From an uncultured Lachnospiraceae bacterium (GTDB lineage: Bacteria > Bacillota > Clostridia > Lachnospirales > Lachnospiraceae): a DNA stretch of 58,431 nucleotides. The stretch is from contig CAJTLX010000016.1 in the NCBI GenBank assembly GCA_910577165.1, positions 1 through 58,431 on the forward strand, written 5' to 3'. Both the position numbers and the translations under genes were made by a program. This document shows, piece by piece, positions 8,292 to 16,964 of this stretch (position 1 is its first letter; every line of letters starts with the position of its first letter). Below the pieces are notes generated by a model. The model ran no database searches and had not been told where the DNA came from. It was given only the letters and a program-made list of their open reading frames with translations.

Positions 8292-9167
8292 CTAGCGATT
8301 CCATCGCCCCGATGCCCCGCACGGCAGCACCAGACCATCTTCTTTTACGCTAAGCCCGATCTCTTCCGCCTGCACTCTACCGCCAAAATGCCCTAACTCA
8401 AGACTTAACAGATAGCAAAGTACCGCCGGCTGCAATCCAGTGGTGTAGGAGTTAAGCAGGAAAAATAATGGCTGAGTGGTCAACACCCCCGCACAAAGCT
8501 TTATAAAATTGTGAATATTTTCCTCAATTTTCCAGATCTCTCCCTTTGGTCCCCTGCCGTAGGAGGGCGGATCCATAATCACTGCGTCATAGTGATTTCC
8601 TCGGCGGATCTCCCTCTCCACAAATTTCTGACAGTCATCGACAATATACCGGATAGACGCATCAGAAAGCCCGGATACGGCGGCGTTTTCCTTCGCCCAC
8701 GAAACCATACCCTTGGCGGCATCCACATGGGTCACCGCAGCTCCCGCGGCTGCCGCTGCCACTGTAGCACCCCCCGTATAGGCAAAGAGATTCAATACTT
8801 TGACTGGTTCTTTTCCTCCCCGCCGCGAAACTTCCTCTTTTATCAGGGCGGAAAACCAGTCCCAGTTTACTGCCTGTTCCGGAAAAAGACCGGTATGTTT
8901 AAAGGAAAAAGGCTGCAAATTAAAATTTAATTTTTTGTAGGAAATCTGCCATCTCTCCGGCAGATCAAAGAACTCCCATTCGCCGCCGCCCTTGCTGCTG
9001 CGATGGTAATGTGCATTTGGTCTTTTCCAGCCTGCCGCCTTTCTTTCTTTCCTCCAGATCACCTGAGGGTCGGGGCGTATCAAAAGGTAATCCCCCCAGC
9101 GTTCTAATTTTTCACCATCTGAAGTGTCAAGCACCTCATAATCTTTCCAGTCTTCTGCAATCCACAT
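8292..9167 (-). CDS. SAM-dependent methyltransferase of the RlmI/RlmK-like type
   Basis: 291 residues of a class I methyltransferase. The SAM-binding motif I is visible as NLFAYTGG (about residue 125), followed by the acidic loop VTHVDAAKG, and the catalytic motif IV as DPPSYGRG (about residue 200). The N-terminal part (GDYLLIRPDPQVIW, then SFKHTGLFPEQ) matches the group of 23S rRNA cytosine-C5 methyltransferase relatives that lack the PUA domain. The substrate is not proven. Start ATG 9167 follows GGAG at 8 nt. The gene sits just downstream of the LacI-type gene on the same strand. Confidence 0.75.
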   Translation of the reverse strand: MWIAEDWKDYEVLDTSDGEKLERWGDYLLIRPDPQVIWRKERKAAGWKRPNAHYHRSSKGGGEWEFFDLPERWQISYKKLNFNLQPFSFKHTGLFPEQAVNWDWFSALIKEEVSRRGGKEPVKVLNLFAYTGGATVAAAAAGAAVTHVDAAKGMVSWAKENAAVSGLSDASIRYIVDDCQKFVEREIRRGNHYDAVIMDPPSYGRGPKGEIWKIEENIHNFIKLCAGVLTTQPLFFLLNSYTTGLQPAVLCYLLSLELGHFGGRVQAEEIGLSVKEDGLVLPCGASGRWNR

Positions 9168-9250
9168 TATTCCATCTCCGTTTCGGACTGTAATTTTTAT
9201 TTGTCAAGATCCAATGCCTGTTCCGGTTTTCACACAAACCAAAAGCTTCC

Positions 9251-10279
9251 TTATGTGCTATCCCTCTCAATCAACATCGGATCAATCAGATACAGGCGGG
9301 GTGTTTTACGTTTTTCCCTTTCCATAATCTTCTCAAAAATCAGCCGCCCCATCCGCTCAAAATCAACGGCGACAGTAGTTAGACTTGGGCGGGCCATACT
9401 TGCGATTCGCACATTATCACTCCCGACCACTGCCATATCCTTTGGAATGTGAAGTCCCATATCCTGTGCAGCTAACATCGCACCATAGGCTACATGATCG
9501 TTGATGCAGCAGACTGCCCTCGGCAGTTCCCTCTCTGCAAGCAGTTCCTTCATCGCCGCCTCACCGTCCCATTCATTATAAGAATTGCCGTGAATCCATT
9601 CCGGGCGCACTTCAATCTCATACTCCCTTGCGTAGCGCGAAAACTGCTCGTACATCTTGGTCGTCGGATAGCGGCACCAGTTCCCGCTTGCTGCCCCACC
9701 AAGGATTCCCGCAGTGCGGTATCCCTTCTTATGTAAATGCTCCACCACGAGCTTTGCCTTCTTTTCCGTATCCGTATGCACTCCGATACAGCCAAATTTC
9801 TCCGCCTGCTCACTGCATATAATGCAGGGAACCTGGCGATTTAAACTGCTTATGGCACTTGCATACTCCTCATTGATCGCGACAGCATCCGCACTTCCCC
9901 CCATAATCACTGCCGCCTCCACACGCATCTCATCAAAAACCTGCAAAATCTTTAGTTCCGTCCCGGGATCATTTTTTCCATTATATAAAATCGTCATAAA
10001 TCCATTTTCTGACGCGTGCTTTTCAAACTCATAATATACATTGGAAAAATACTCGTTTCCAATGTGCGGAATCATAAAACCAATCATGCGTGTACGGCTT
10101 CTCTGCAAACCCCGCGCCATTGCGTTCGGTCGAAAATCATACTTGTCAATCACATCCTGGATCCTTTTTCTCGTCTTATCCGAAACCGAACCCTTCCCCG
10201 AAATCACCCTTGAAACAAGAGAGGGGGACACTCCCACTTCCGCAGCAATATCGTAGATTGTTATTCTCTTTTCTTCCAT
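9251..10279 (-). CDS. LacI-family transcriptional regulator
   Basis: 342 residues from ATG 10279. An N-terminal LacI helix-turn-helix is clear (ITIYDIAAEVGVSPSLVSRV, residues 6-25) with the hinge region DFRPNAMARGL. A periplasmic-binding-protein-like sensor domain follows (from about residue 60: RMIGFMIPHIGNEYF; VVGSDNV near residue 285). ATG 10279 is chosen because AAGGA lies 8 nt upstream and the HTH begins at once; 18 in-frame codons upstream look non-coding. It lies beyond the 3' end of the sugar-transport operon on the same strand, so it probably senses that operon's sugar. The operator is unproven; palindromes at 26105-26116 and 25993-26021 are candidates. Confidence 0.9.
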   Translation of the reverse strand: MEEKRITIYDIAAEVGVSPSLVSRVISGKGSVSDKTRKRIQDVIDKYDFRPNAMARGLQRSRTRMIGFMIPHIGNEYFSNVYYEFEKHASENGFMTILYNGKNDPGTELKILQVFDEMRVEAAVIMGGSADAVAINEEYASAISSLNRQVPCIICSEQAEKFGCIGVHTDTEKKAKLVVEHLHKKGYRTAGILGGAASGNWCRYPTTKMYEQFSRYAREYEIEVRPEWIHGNSYNEWDGEAAMKELLAERELPRAVCCINDHVAYGAMLAAQDMGLHIPKDMAVVGSDNVRIASMARPSLTTVAVDFERMGRLIFEKIMEREKRKTPRLYLIDPMLIERDST

Positions 10280-10347
10280 AATCCATATCCTTAACAATAA
10301 AAACTTTTTGTCAAGCCACATATTTAGGAACACCCCAGCACTCCTGT

Positions 10348-10413
10348 GGCAGCGTGATAGTCAACGGAGTTGACAATCTTCACTTCTGTATGCCTGCCAT
10401 CTGCCGGAGACAT
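10348..10413. repeat. Dispersed intergenic repeat, copy 1
   Basis: Shares the string CGTGAT-x-GTCAAC and then a 35-nt core ending GCCGGAGxCAT with copy 2 at 39206-39258. In the core 27 of 35 bases match, and all eight differences are C/T or G/A transitions. This copy has 13 extra bases that make a GTCAAC-GGA-GTTGAC hairpin (10360-10374). Confidence 0.6.
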
Positions 10414-10488
10414 ATCAGATAGGGAGGACTCCCGCTACGGATACAGACTGCTCTCCACCTGGAGGCAGAAAGCATCCCTATCTGATAT
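10412..10488. repeat. 14-bp perfect inverted repeat with structured loop
   Basis: Arms ATATCAGATAGGGA (10412-10425) and TCCCTATCTGATAT (10475-10488) are exact. The 49-nt loop contains a nested hairpin (CTGCTCTCC against GGAGGCAG). It lies just past the terminator of the sugar operon, so it may be a second transcript-end structure or a mobile-repeat remnant. Confidence 0.65.
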
Positions 10489-10509
10489 AAATATATCTCA
10501 TAATCGAAT

Positions 10510-10546
10510 AAAAAGCAAGGGGCAAATTGCCTGCCCCCTGCTTTTT
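10510..10546 (-). terminator. Rho-independent terminator of the sugar-transport operon
   Basis: AAAAAGCA/TGCTTTTT arms continue into a GGGGCA/TGCCCC stem (one bulged A) around a 7-nt loop, with A/T tracts on both sides. It lies about 60 nt past the stop of the last binding-protein gene and would work in both directions. Confidence 0.85.
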
Positions 10547-10606
10547 CTCTTTCCCTATATAATTTTTTCCCGTTTCCCTTCGCTGGTAAGATTTCCAGAA
10601 TTTTAC

Positions 10607-12133
10607 TTATTCTGTTGCCTCTCCCTCCTCTTCCGGAGGATTTACATAGGTATCCATGAGATCTTTGTTGTAATCGTGATTCTGGATATCTGCCATCATT
10701 GAATCAAGTGCAGACTGGTATGCCTCAAGTGCGGACTGTGGAGTATTCTCACCCTTCTCGATCGAGCTGAATACTTCCTGATTCAAAAGATTGTTTAATG
10801 AGGTGAAACCCATTAACGGGCTGATCTTTACGGTTGGCATCAGCTCAAGGCAGACCTCCACTGCATGAGGATCTCTTGCGTTCGCCTCAAAACTTGCCTC
10901 AATCGCATCCGCATAAGCCTCTTCATCATCACCAAAGATACGATAAATCTGATCTATGATCTGTGCAACCTGTTCAGGGTTCTCGATACCATTTAACATT
11001 ACCCATGGAGAAGCCTCTTTTCCGTAGGAAGCATAGCCCGTTGCGGAAGGTCCCTTAGGGAACGGTACAAAGCCCCACTCATCCTGCATACCACCCTCAC
11101 CATCTGCATTAGGATTTAAATAACCGGACGAGATCCACCATGCCTCATAGCACATCATTGACTGTCCGTCGCGGAACGACCAGATCTGGCTCTGCCAGTC
11201 ACCAAGCCATCCACCCAGATGCGGAACATTCTGCATGAAATCCGCATAAGCTTCCAGTGCTTCCTGCGCCTCTTTAGAATCAAGTGCAAGTTCTACACCT
11301 GCATCCGTCTTCTTTACCGCATCCGCACCGTTCGAAGACATAAAGCTCCAGATTAAGTTTTCTCTCTGGTTAAAGCCGTGAATATCGTTCTCGCCATCGC
11401 CGTCCAAATCCACATTGCCTGCAAGTGCGATCTCCTTAAATTTGTCCCAAGTCCACTGATCGTTCTCATAAAGCTCATACAGATCCGGGAGATTGTACTG
11501 CTTAAAGAGCGTCTTGTTCCAGAAAATACCATACTGTACATCAGCTCCCATCAATGGCATACCATATACCTTATTCTTGTAAGTTGATGCTTCCACTGCG
11601 GATTTTAAGTACCAAGGCTTGTCAAAATCCACCACACCAAGGTCACTGATCGGCTGAAGAATACCGCCCTCAATCAATGCCGGGAGCATCTTGTACGTCA
11701 GCATATAACCTACATCACAGGATGGATCACCCGCAAGTACTGAAGTTACATAGGAACTCATGTAGTCGCCAACATTGATAAACTCGATCTTGCAGTTGTA
11801 GTTATCCTCCACAAATTTAATCCGGTCAGAGAACGCCTTATTGAATATGTCCTTGTTCGGGTCCGGTGTCATGTCGTAGTAACTGCCGACACGAACTGTT
11901 CTGCCGCCAAAATCAAGCTTTGGCTCCTCGGTTGGCGTTGGTGCCTCCTCTGTCGGGGTTGCATCCGGGGTCTTATCCCCCTCCTCCGCCTTGGTTGGCT
12001 CCGGAGTTGACTGCGTACCGGAAGTGGTCGGCTTCGGGGTTGGTGTCTGATCATCCGCAGACTCACCGCCGCAAGCTGCCATTGACATTAACATGGATGC
12101 CGATAGTGTCAGTGCGAGTAACTTCTTTTTCAT
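10607..12133 (-). CDS. Sugar ABC transporter substrate-binding lipoprotein (CUT1 type)
   Basis: 508 residues. The N-terminus has a lipoprotein signal (MKKKLLALTLSASMLMSMAAC, lipobox MAAC), then a Thr/Pro/Glu-rich linker (about residues 28-75) that lifts the domain off the membrane, then a two-lobe binding domain (GGRTVRVGSYY...; WTWDKFKEIA; WSFRDGQSMMCYEAWW; GKEASPWVMLNGI). A calcium-loop-like DLDGDGENDIHGF segment lies near residue 245. It should capture a sugar oligomer for the two permeases encoded upstream in the same operon. It is the last gene before the terminator. The exact substrate cannot be told. Confidence 0.9.
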   Translation of the reverse strand: MKKKLLALTLSASMLMSMAACGGESADDQTPTPKPTTSGTQSTPEPTKAEEGDKTPDATPTEEAPTPTEEPKLDFGGRTVRVGSYYDMTPDPNKDIFNKAFSDRIKFVEDNYNCKIEFINVGDYMSSYVTSVLAGDPSCDVGYMLTYKMLPALIEGGILQPISDLGVVDFDKPWYLKSAVEASTYKNKVYGMPLMGADVQYGIFWNKTLFKQYNLPDLYELYENDQWTWDKFKEIALAGNVDLDGDGENDIHGFNQRENLIWSFMSSNGADAVKKTDAGVELALDSKEAQEALEAYADFMQNVPHLGGWLGDWQSQIWSFRDGQSMMCYEAWWISSGYLNPNADGEGGMQDEWGFVPFPKGPSATGYASYGKEASPWVMLNGIENPEQVAQIIDQIYRIFGDDEEAYADAIEASFEANARDPHAVEVCLELMPTVKISPLMGFTSLNNLLNQEVFSSIEKGENTPQSALEAYQSALDSMMADIQNHDYNKDLMDTYVNPPEEEGEATE

Positions 12134-12201
12134 AATAAATCCTCCTTCTTTTTCAATAAATAATTATTGAGAAATATTTTATAATAAAGCATGATGCTTT
12201 A

Positions 12202-13239
12202 CTATCCCACGATACCGGAGCGCGCAATTCCTTCCACAAAATGCTTCTGACAAGCCAGATACAAAACCACTAACGGCAAAATCACAAGCAGCACGCCTGT
12301 ATTGTTCATCAGCGAGGCAAAACCCGGTGTTACAAAATGCATCGAGCCGCCCATATCCTGGTACTTCGCACTTAACGTTGCGGCGAGAGAACCCAATTTG
12401 TTCGATAAAAGTGCCATTTTTGGCATATACAGCCCGGTGTAGAACGAGTCCGTCCACTGCCATACAAAACCAAAGAGAAATACGGTAACCATCATTGGCA
12501 CCGCCACTGGCATCATAATCTGCACGAATGTACGAAGCTTTCCGCAGCCATCCACAAACGCTGCCTCCTCAAGTTCCTTTGGAATTCCCTTAAAGAACTG
12601 GCGCAGCATATAGATATAGAGACCATTTTTAAATCCCGTACAGGTCAGTGCCTGGATAATTACCGGCGCGCCGCTGTTTAACAGATTGATGCTCTGTCCG
12701 CGTACTGCTTTCACAATCCCCGCCACATCAAAGAAACGGAAATTCATATACATCGGAAGCATCAGAATCTGCGGCGGTACAATCAGCGTAAAGATCACAC
12801 AGCCAAAGAGAATTCCCTTTCCTGGAAAGCGAAATCTCGCAAAACCGTAAGCGGTCAGCATACACATTAGCAGCTGTAAAAAGGCAACGCCCCCCGACAT
12901 CAACGTGGTAAGCAAGAAACTCTTTCCGTACTCTAACCCCTCAATTACTTTGCGGTAATTTTCCAAGGTAAATGTCTTTGGTACATACTTCACTGTCGCA
13001 TCGTAAAGATCCTTCTCATCCATAAAAGAAATGCTTAATTTCACAAAGATTGGATAGAGAATCACGTAACAAATCCCGAACACAATCACGCCGCGCACAA
13101 TGGAAAACAGGAACCGTCCGACTTTTGCCAGCGTAATTTTCTTTCTGTGCGCCCCTCCGTCCGCAGCGGCCTTCTTTTCCGGAAATATTCCCCGGAGGGA
13201 GAATTTCGCCCCGCCATTTAATTTTTTCACCTGTTCCAA
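12202..13239 (-). CDS. Sugar ABC transporter permease, MalG type (carbohydrate CUT1)
   Basis: 345 residues with an extended, Lys-rich cytoplasmic N-terminus and six or so membrane segments, the first at about residues 45-70. The cytoplasmic EAA loop that docks the ATPase reads ELEEAAFVDGCGKLRTF with a following Pro (about residues 225-250). It pairs with the permease at 13416-14351. A 176-base spacer with a large hairpin separates the two, unlike the tight spacing elsewhere in the operon. Confidence 0.9.
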   Translation of the reverse strand: MEQVKKLNGGAKFSLRGIFPEKKAAADGGAHRKKITLAKVGRFLFSIVRGVIVFGICYVILYPIFVKLSISFMDEKDLYDATVKYVPKTFTLENYRKVIEGLEYGKSFLLTTLMSGGVAFLQLLMCMLTAYGFARFRFPGKGILFGCVIFTLIVPPQILMLPMYMNFRFFDVAGIVKAVRGQSINLLNSGAPVIIQALTCTGFKNGLYIYMLRQFFKGIPKELEEAAFVDGCGKLRTFVQIMMPVAVPMMVTVFLFGFVWQWTDSFYTGLYMPKMALLSNKLGSLAATLSAKYQDMGGSMHFVTPGFASLMNNTGVLLVILPLVVLYLACQKHFVEGIARSGIVG

Positions 13240-13258
13240 TTTTTACCACCTCTTATTA

Positions 13259-13382
13259 TGAGTTCCGCTTCTGCCCTTCTGGTGCTGCTACCCAGAATCA
13301 ATTTCTGTTCACTGCTTTCACAGAAATTGATTCCAGCACCATCCAGGCATACGCTGTTTTTTTGAGTTCCGCTTCTGCCCTT
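13259..13382. repeat. Hairpin flanked by 20-bp direct repeats between two permease genes
   Basis: The string TGAGTTCCGCTTCTGCCCTT occurs at 13259-13278 and again at 13363-13382. Between the copies is a long hairpin: GGTGCTG (13281-13287) pairs with CAGCACC (13334-13340), and a perfect 14-bp stem (13295-13308 with 13320-13333) closes an 11-nt loop. There is no U-tract on the minus strand, so it does not look like a terminator. It may be an mRNA stabiliser or an inserted element. Confidence 0.75.
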
Positions 13383-13415
13383 TTTTGGCAGGAGCTGTTT
13401 TACAAGTTCTACATT

Positions 13416-14351
13416 TTAATCAGTATAGAAGACTTTCCTGCTGATCAGTCCGCCTACCACAGCGATAATCACAGCAATCAGCACAAAGTAAATCCATGCC
13501 ATCGCGGAACCAAAACCATATTTTACTTCGCTGAAAATGGTGTTTTTAATCAGCGTCATCAACTCGTTGTCCGCGCTCGTAAAGGAGTCGATAATCGTGT
13601 AGACGGAATTTACGAGAATTAACGGACTTATCATCGGGAAGGTGATCTTCCAGAAATTCTCCCAGCCGGTAGCTCCCTCCATATTGGAAGCCTCATACAG
13701 ACTCGGTGAAATTCCCTGAAGCCCTGCCAGGAATACAAGAATCTGCACACCGGAAGCAATGACGATATCATAGATCCCAAGCACTGCCTCCGACAGATAA
13801 CTTACAAAAGTGGCGGGCAAGTTTGTATAGTTCATCAGGAAATTTGAAATATTAAATACTGTTGATGCATCGTCGGAGGAAAGCATTCCCTCCGGTCCCA
13901 GTGTATTTTGTAAAATGTCGGAAGATTCAATGCCCAAAATAATACCCGATGTCAGGATAACGGGGAAGAAGAAAATACTTCTCGCAATGCCCCTCCCTCT
14001 AAATTTTTGGTTCAAAAGATTTGCAGCAAAGAAACTGAAAATCAGGACGAGAGGCACCTGAATACACATCTCCTTCACGGCATTTAACAATTTCAAGTTA
14101 AAATCCGGATCGATGGTCAACGCTCTCTTGTAATGCTCTAAACCGCCGTCAGCTGCCTTCTGCAAGATATAGCCGCTATTTCCCACCTGCATATTGCTGA
14201 AGCTGAACGAGATCGATTTAAAAAGCATCGGCAGAAAAAGTCCGAAAAATCCAACCAGGAAAGGGATGGTAAAGCAAAGCCCCGCGACCGCTTCCTTGCC
14301 CCGCAATGTCATCTTTGTTTTTCCATTTGATTTGCGAAAAAATTTCATCAT
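13416..14351 (-). CDS. Sugar ABC transporter permease, MalF type
   Basis: 311 residues, about six membrane segments, first at residues 22-45 (AGLCFTIPFLVGFFGLFLPML). The EAA loop reads LYEASNMEGATGWENFWKITFP (about residues 225-246). The gene begins 6 bases after the DUF5696-type gene, so it is co-transcribed and probably coupled. Together with 12202-13239 it should form the channel for the downstream binding protein. No ATPase is encoded nearby; CUT1 systems often share a distant MsmX-type ATPase. Confidence 0.9.
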   Translation of the reverse strand: MMKFFRKSNGKTKMTLRGKEAVAGLCFTIPFLVGFFGLFLPMLFKSISFSFSNMQVGNSGYILQKAADGGLEHYKRALTIDPDFNLKLLNAVKEMCIQVPLVLIFSFFAANLLNQKFRGRGIARSIFFFPVILTSGIILGIESSDILQNTLGPEGMLSSDDASTVFNISNFLMNYTNLPATFVSYLSEAVLGIYDIVIASGVQILVFLAGLQGISPSLYEASNMEGATGWENFWKITFPMISPLILVNSVYTIIDSFTSADNELMTLIKNTIFSEVKYGFGSAMAWIYFVLIAVIIAVVGGLISRKVFYTD

Positions 14352-14357
14352 TTTGCC

Positions 14358-16922
14358 TCACCTCCCCTTCACAACAACGAAATCGCGCGCGCCCACATTC
14401 TGCCCGGAAACGGATACTGCCTCTTTATTATAGTTGACAATAACGCAGGTTCCGTCCTCGTAAGTAGTTGCATATACCTTGTTCGCCAGCTTTTCGTGCG
14501 CTGTTATCTTCTGTCCCTGCACGCTGCCAACCGCAGAATTTACTCTGCGATACGCCTCGATTGCCTTTTCTTTCCAGGCGGCAAAATTTATGGAGTAAAG
14601 CGAGTCGAAATCCGTGTTCTTTAACAGGTGATTATCCCCGTAGATCCACTCGAAGGAAAGACCAGCTCCATACTCCACACTCTGAAGTACCGCCGTATCA
14701 AAATCGTCCGTCATATTTAAGATTGAACCGGCAAAATCTTTATAGCCATGCAGCACAATCGCGTAGAATGGCACGGTTTCATCTAAAAGTCGGCTCTGGT
14801 TGCTGTCAAATGGCACATTGATAATATCGGAGAGCCAAGCAAATGTGTAGGCATTGGCATTTTCTGCCAGCACATTGCCGCCCACCGCATTTCCCAGATA
14901 CTCAAGTGCCTTCGCATTGTACTCTGCCGCGCGGTTGCGGTCGGTGTACCTTTGTGTTGCATAGTCCGAAAACAATTCCGAGGCAAGAGTGTTGACCGAA
15001 ACTCCACTAAATTTATACTTGCTTATCTTTTTCCCGAAATCCTTTGCAAAGGATTCCACATAGTATGGACTGATCAGATCGACATTTCTCCTAATTAACA
15101 TTCCATTTGGAATTAGATATTCACCCGTGCGCACCGTCGATTTGTCGTAGTACTGTGGGGCGTGTGAGCCGGAGGCATAGCCATCTGCAAATGCACTCTT
15201 ATATACATATTGAAGCTGTGCAGAATGGAATACCTTAATCCCCTTCGCCTCCATATCGGAGAGAAATTTCTTAAGCGAAACACCCGAACCGTTCAGCTCG
15301 GAGAGTGCCGATGCTGCCTTTGGCGCGGTTCCATGCATCCCGCCTTTCGACCAGCCCAAATACTGAATTTTTATGTTCTCCACACCACCCTGTCTGAGTT
15401 CTTCTACAATCTTTTCCGCCTGCGCATAGGTGGTTAATTCCTGCGTTGCCATATATTTGATTCCGAAGATCGATTTCGTCTTCTCGATGGCTCCGATCAG
15501 ATTGGTATATAACGGCACTGCATTTCCTGCTGCCTGTTTCTTTAGCGCGCCCTTCTCTTCCAAGTAGGACTGATACATATGCGCCATCCCCGTATAATTC
15601 GCATCCCCGCCGTGCAAAAAGCCGTAGCGGACACTGAAATTCCCTTCAAATTCAGCAGGGGAATACATCTGGAAGGTCTGGCTGCCAATCACATCACCGA
15701 GAGAAATCTTGCCATAACTGAGATAAGAAAACCCTGCATATACATTATTGTAGCTGTTTGTCTTCCCCGCGTTATCTGCGTTGATATCCGCCAACGCCGC
15801 ATTCTCCTCAATTACTGCAAACCATGCCCTCTCCCCGCTTTTTAAGCCGAATACCGGCATCCGCACGGTCACGGCCTGATCAATCTCAGATTTTGTCTTG
15901 CTGTTAAAAGAATTGGTGATATCCCTGCCATAGACAGAGGCGATATACGCGCTGTCCTTTTTCCCGGAATTCAGATAAATCAGTGCCCCGCTCCCGTCCG
16001 GTACAAAGAGATACCCCTCCTCCTCCGGTCCCGCAGCTCCAAAAAACTCTAAGAGATCGATATCCACAAGGGAATAGCTCTCCGTATTGTATTCCACCTT
16101 TTTTGGATCAATAAATGCTACGAGATTTTCCCCGTCCAGCTTGTATTCCAGCTCTACATTAAACCAAGGTTTTTCATTTGACGAAAGCACACCGTTCTCC
16201 TCGTTGTCGAACGCCATATCCTCCGCTGTGTAACCGACTTCGGCAAAATAGCCCATCAGTTCTTCCTTCTTGTAATCCTGCGCGCCCGACTGGAGGACAT
16301 AGAGATTGTGGTCGGCAAAAGTTGGATAAAGTTCCAGATAATTTTCCCGATCCTCATCCCTCATATTTGCAGAGTCCAGATAATTGTATGCCCGATCCGT
16401 CTTTTTCTTAGGATTTTTCTCCATCTTTTCTGTAAACTGCAAGTAGCGTTCCTCGCTGATTACTTGTGGCAGAATGTATTTGTCTGCAAGTTCTCCAAGC
16501 CGATAAAAAATACTTACCCCGTCCGAATTGTATGTAATTTCAAACTGTCCGTTTGCGATGCTGTCCGCGTAATTATCCATCTCTGACGACTGCGCACTCT
16601 GATTGAAATACCGGATGGAAAACTGCGAGCGCATCAGATCTTTATGATAGCCGCTCGCAACCGTATCGGCATCAATTCCCTGGGGGTTTGAGTACCAGAT
16701 ATCCCCGGTCTCCTTTACTAAAACAGCGATTGAGGTATTCTCCTCATCGATATAGAGCATAAGTGCGTCATTCTGCGTGACAAGCTTCATATTGGAAGGA
16801 ATTTCCTGTTCTGCTGCCTGCGCGCTCTGGCTTTCTGCCCCTTTAAATCCCTCGCCGGACGCGAGGGCAATGCAGGCGGTAAGAACAAGCGTCACCGCTT
16901 TTTTTAACCATTTTTTCTTCAT
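14358..16922 (-). CDS. Large exported DUF5696-type protein of sugar-transport operons
   Basis: 854 residues with a Lys-rich signal peptide. The h-region ends in LTAC (residues 14-17), so lipid anchoring is possible, but a signal peptidase I site after AQA is an alternative. From memory the layout (VLVKETGDIWYSNPQG early; GYLFVPDGSGALIYLNSGK mid; DLISPYY and a C-terminal EDGTCVIVNYNKEAVSV) fits the family labelled DUF5696, found beside CUT1 transporters in Paenibacillus and Lachnospiraceae. The middle (about residues 480-700) reads like a TIM barrel of the glycosidase type, but I cannot point to catalytic residues. Its location between two permease pairs suggests an extracellular role in handling the imported glycan. 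Function unproven. Confidence 0.65.
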   Translation of the reverse strand: MKKKWLKKAVTLVLTACIALASGEGFKGAESQSAQAAEQEIPSNMKLVTQNDALMLYIDEENTSIAVLVKETGDIWYSNPQGIDADTVASGYHKDLMRSQFSIRYFNQSAQSSEMDNYADSIANGQFEITYNSDGVSIFYRLGELADKYILPQVISEERYLQFTEKMEKNPKKKTDRAYNYLDSANMRDEDRENYLELYPTFADHNLYVLQSGAQDYKKEELMGYFAEVGYTAEDMAFDNEENGVLSSNEKPWFNVELEYKLDGENLVAFIDPKKVEYNTESYSLVDIDLLEFFGAAGPEEEGYLFVPDGSGALIYLNSGKKDSAYIASVYGRDITNSFNSKTKSEIDQAVTVRMPVFGLKSGERAWFAVIEENAALADINADNAGKTNSYNNVYAGFSYLSYGKISLGDVIGSQTFQMYSPAEFEGNFSVRYGFLHGGDANYTGMAHMYQSYLEEKGALKKQAAGNAVPLYTNLIGAIEKTKSIFGIKYMATQELTTYAQAEKIVEELRQGGVENIKIQYLGWSKGGMHGTAPKAASALSELNGSGVSLKKFLSDMEAKGIKVFHSAQLQYVYKSAFADGYASGSHAPQYYDKSTVRTGEYLIPNGMLIRRNVDLISPYYVESFAKDFGKKISKYKFSGVSVNTLASELFSDYATQRYTDRNRAAEYNAKALEYLGNAVGGNVLAENANAYTFAWLSDIINVPFDSNQSRLLDETVPFYAIVLHGYKDFAGSILNMTDDFDTAVLQSVEYGAGLSFEWIYGDNHLLKNTDFDSLYSINFAAWKEKAIEAYRRVNSAVGSVQGQKITAHEKLANKVYATTYEDGTCVIVNYNKEAVSVSGQNVGARDFVVVKGR

Positions 16923-16964
16923 ATTCCACCTTCACCTTCTCGACCATATGATTTTGATTTTGCA

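Larger units (their letters stand above)
10280..10606 (-). other. Intergenic region with a dispersed repeat, a long inverted repeat and a terminator
   Basis: No gene is seen. In order it holds an element resembling 39206-39258 (10348-10413), a perfect 14-bp inverted repeat around a 49-nt loop (10412-10488), and an intrinsic terminator (10510-10546). A TTGACA-like box on the minus strand (10309-10314) lacks a convincing -10 before the LacI gene. Confidence 0.6.

Noticed and set aside
10309..10314. TTGACA box upstream of the LacI-type gene as its promoter
   Set aside because: No acceptable -10 sequence at 16-18 nt; a -10 there would overlap the ribosome site.
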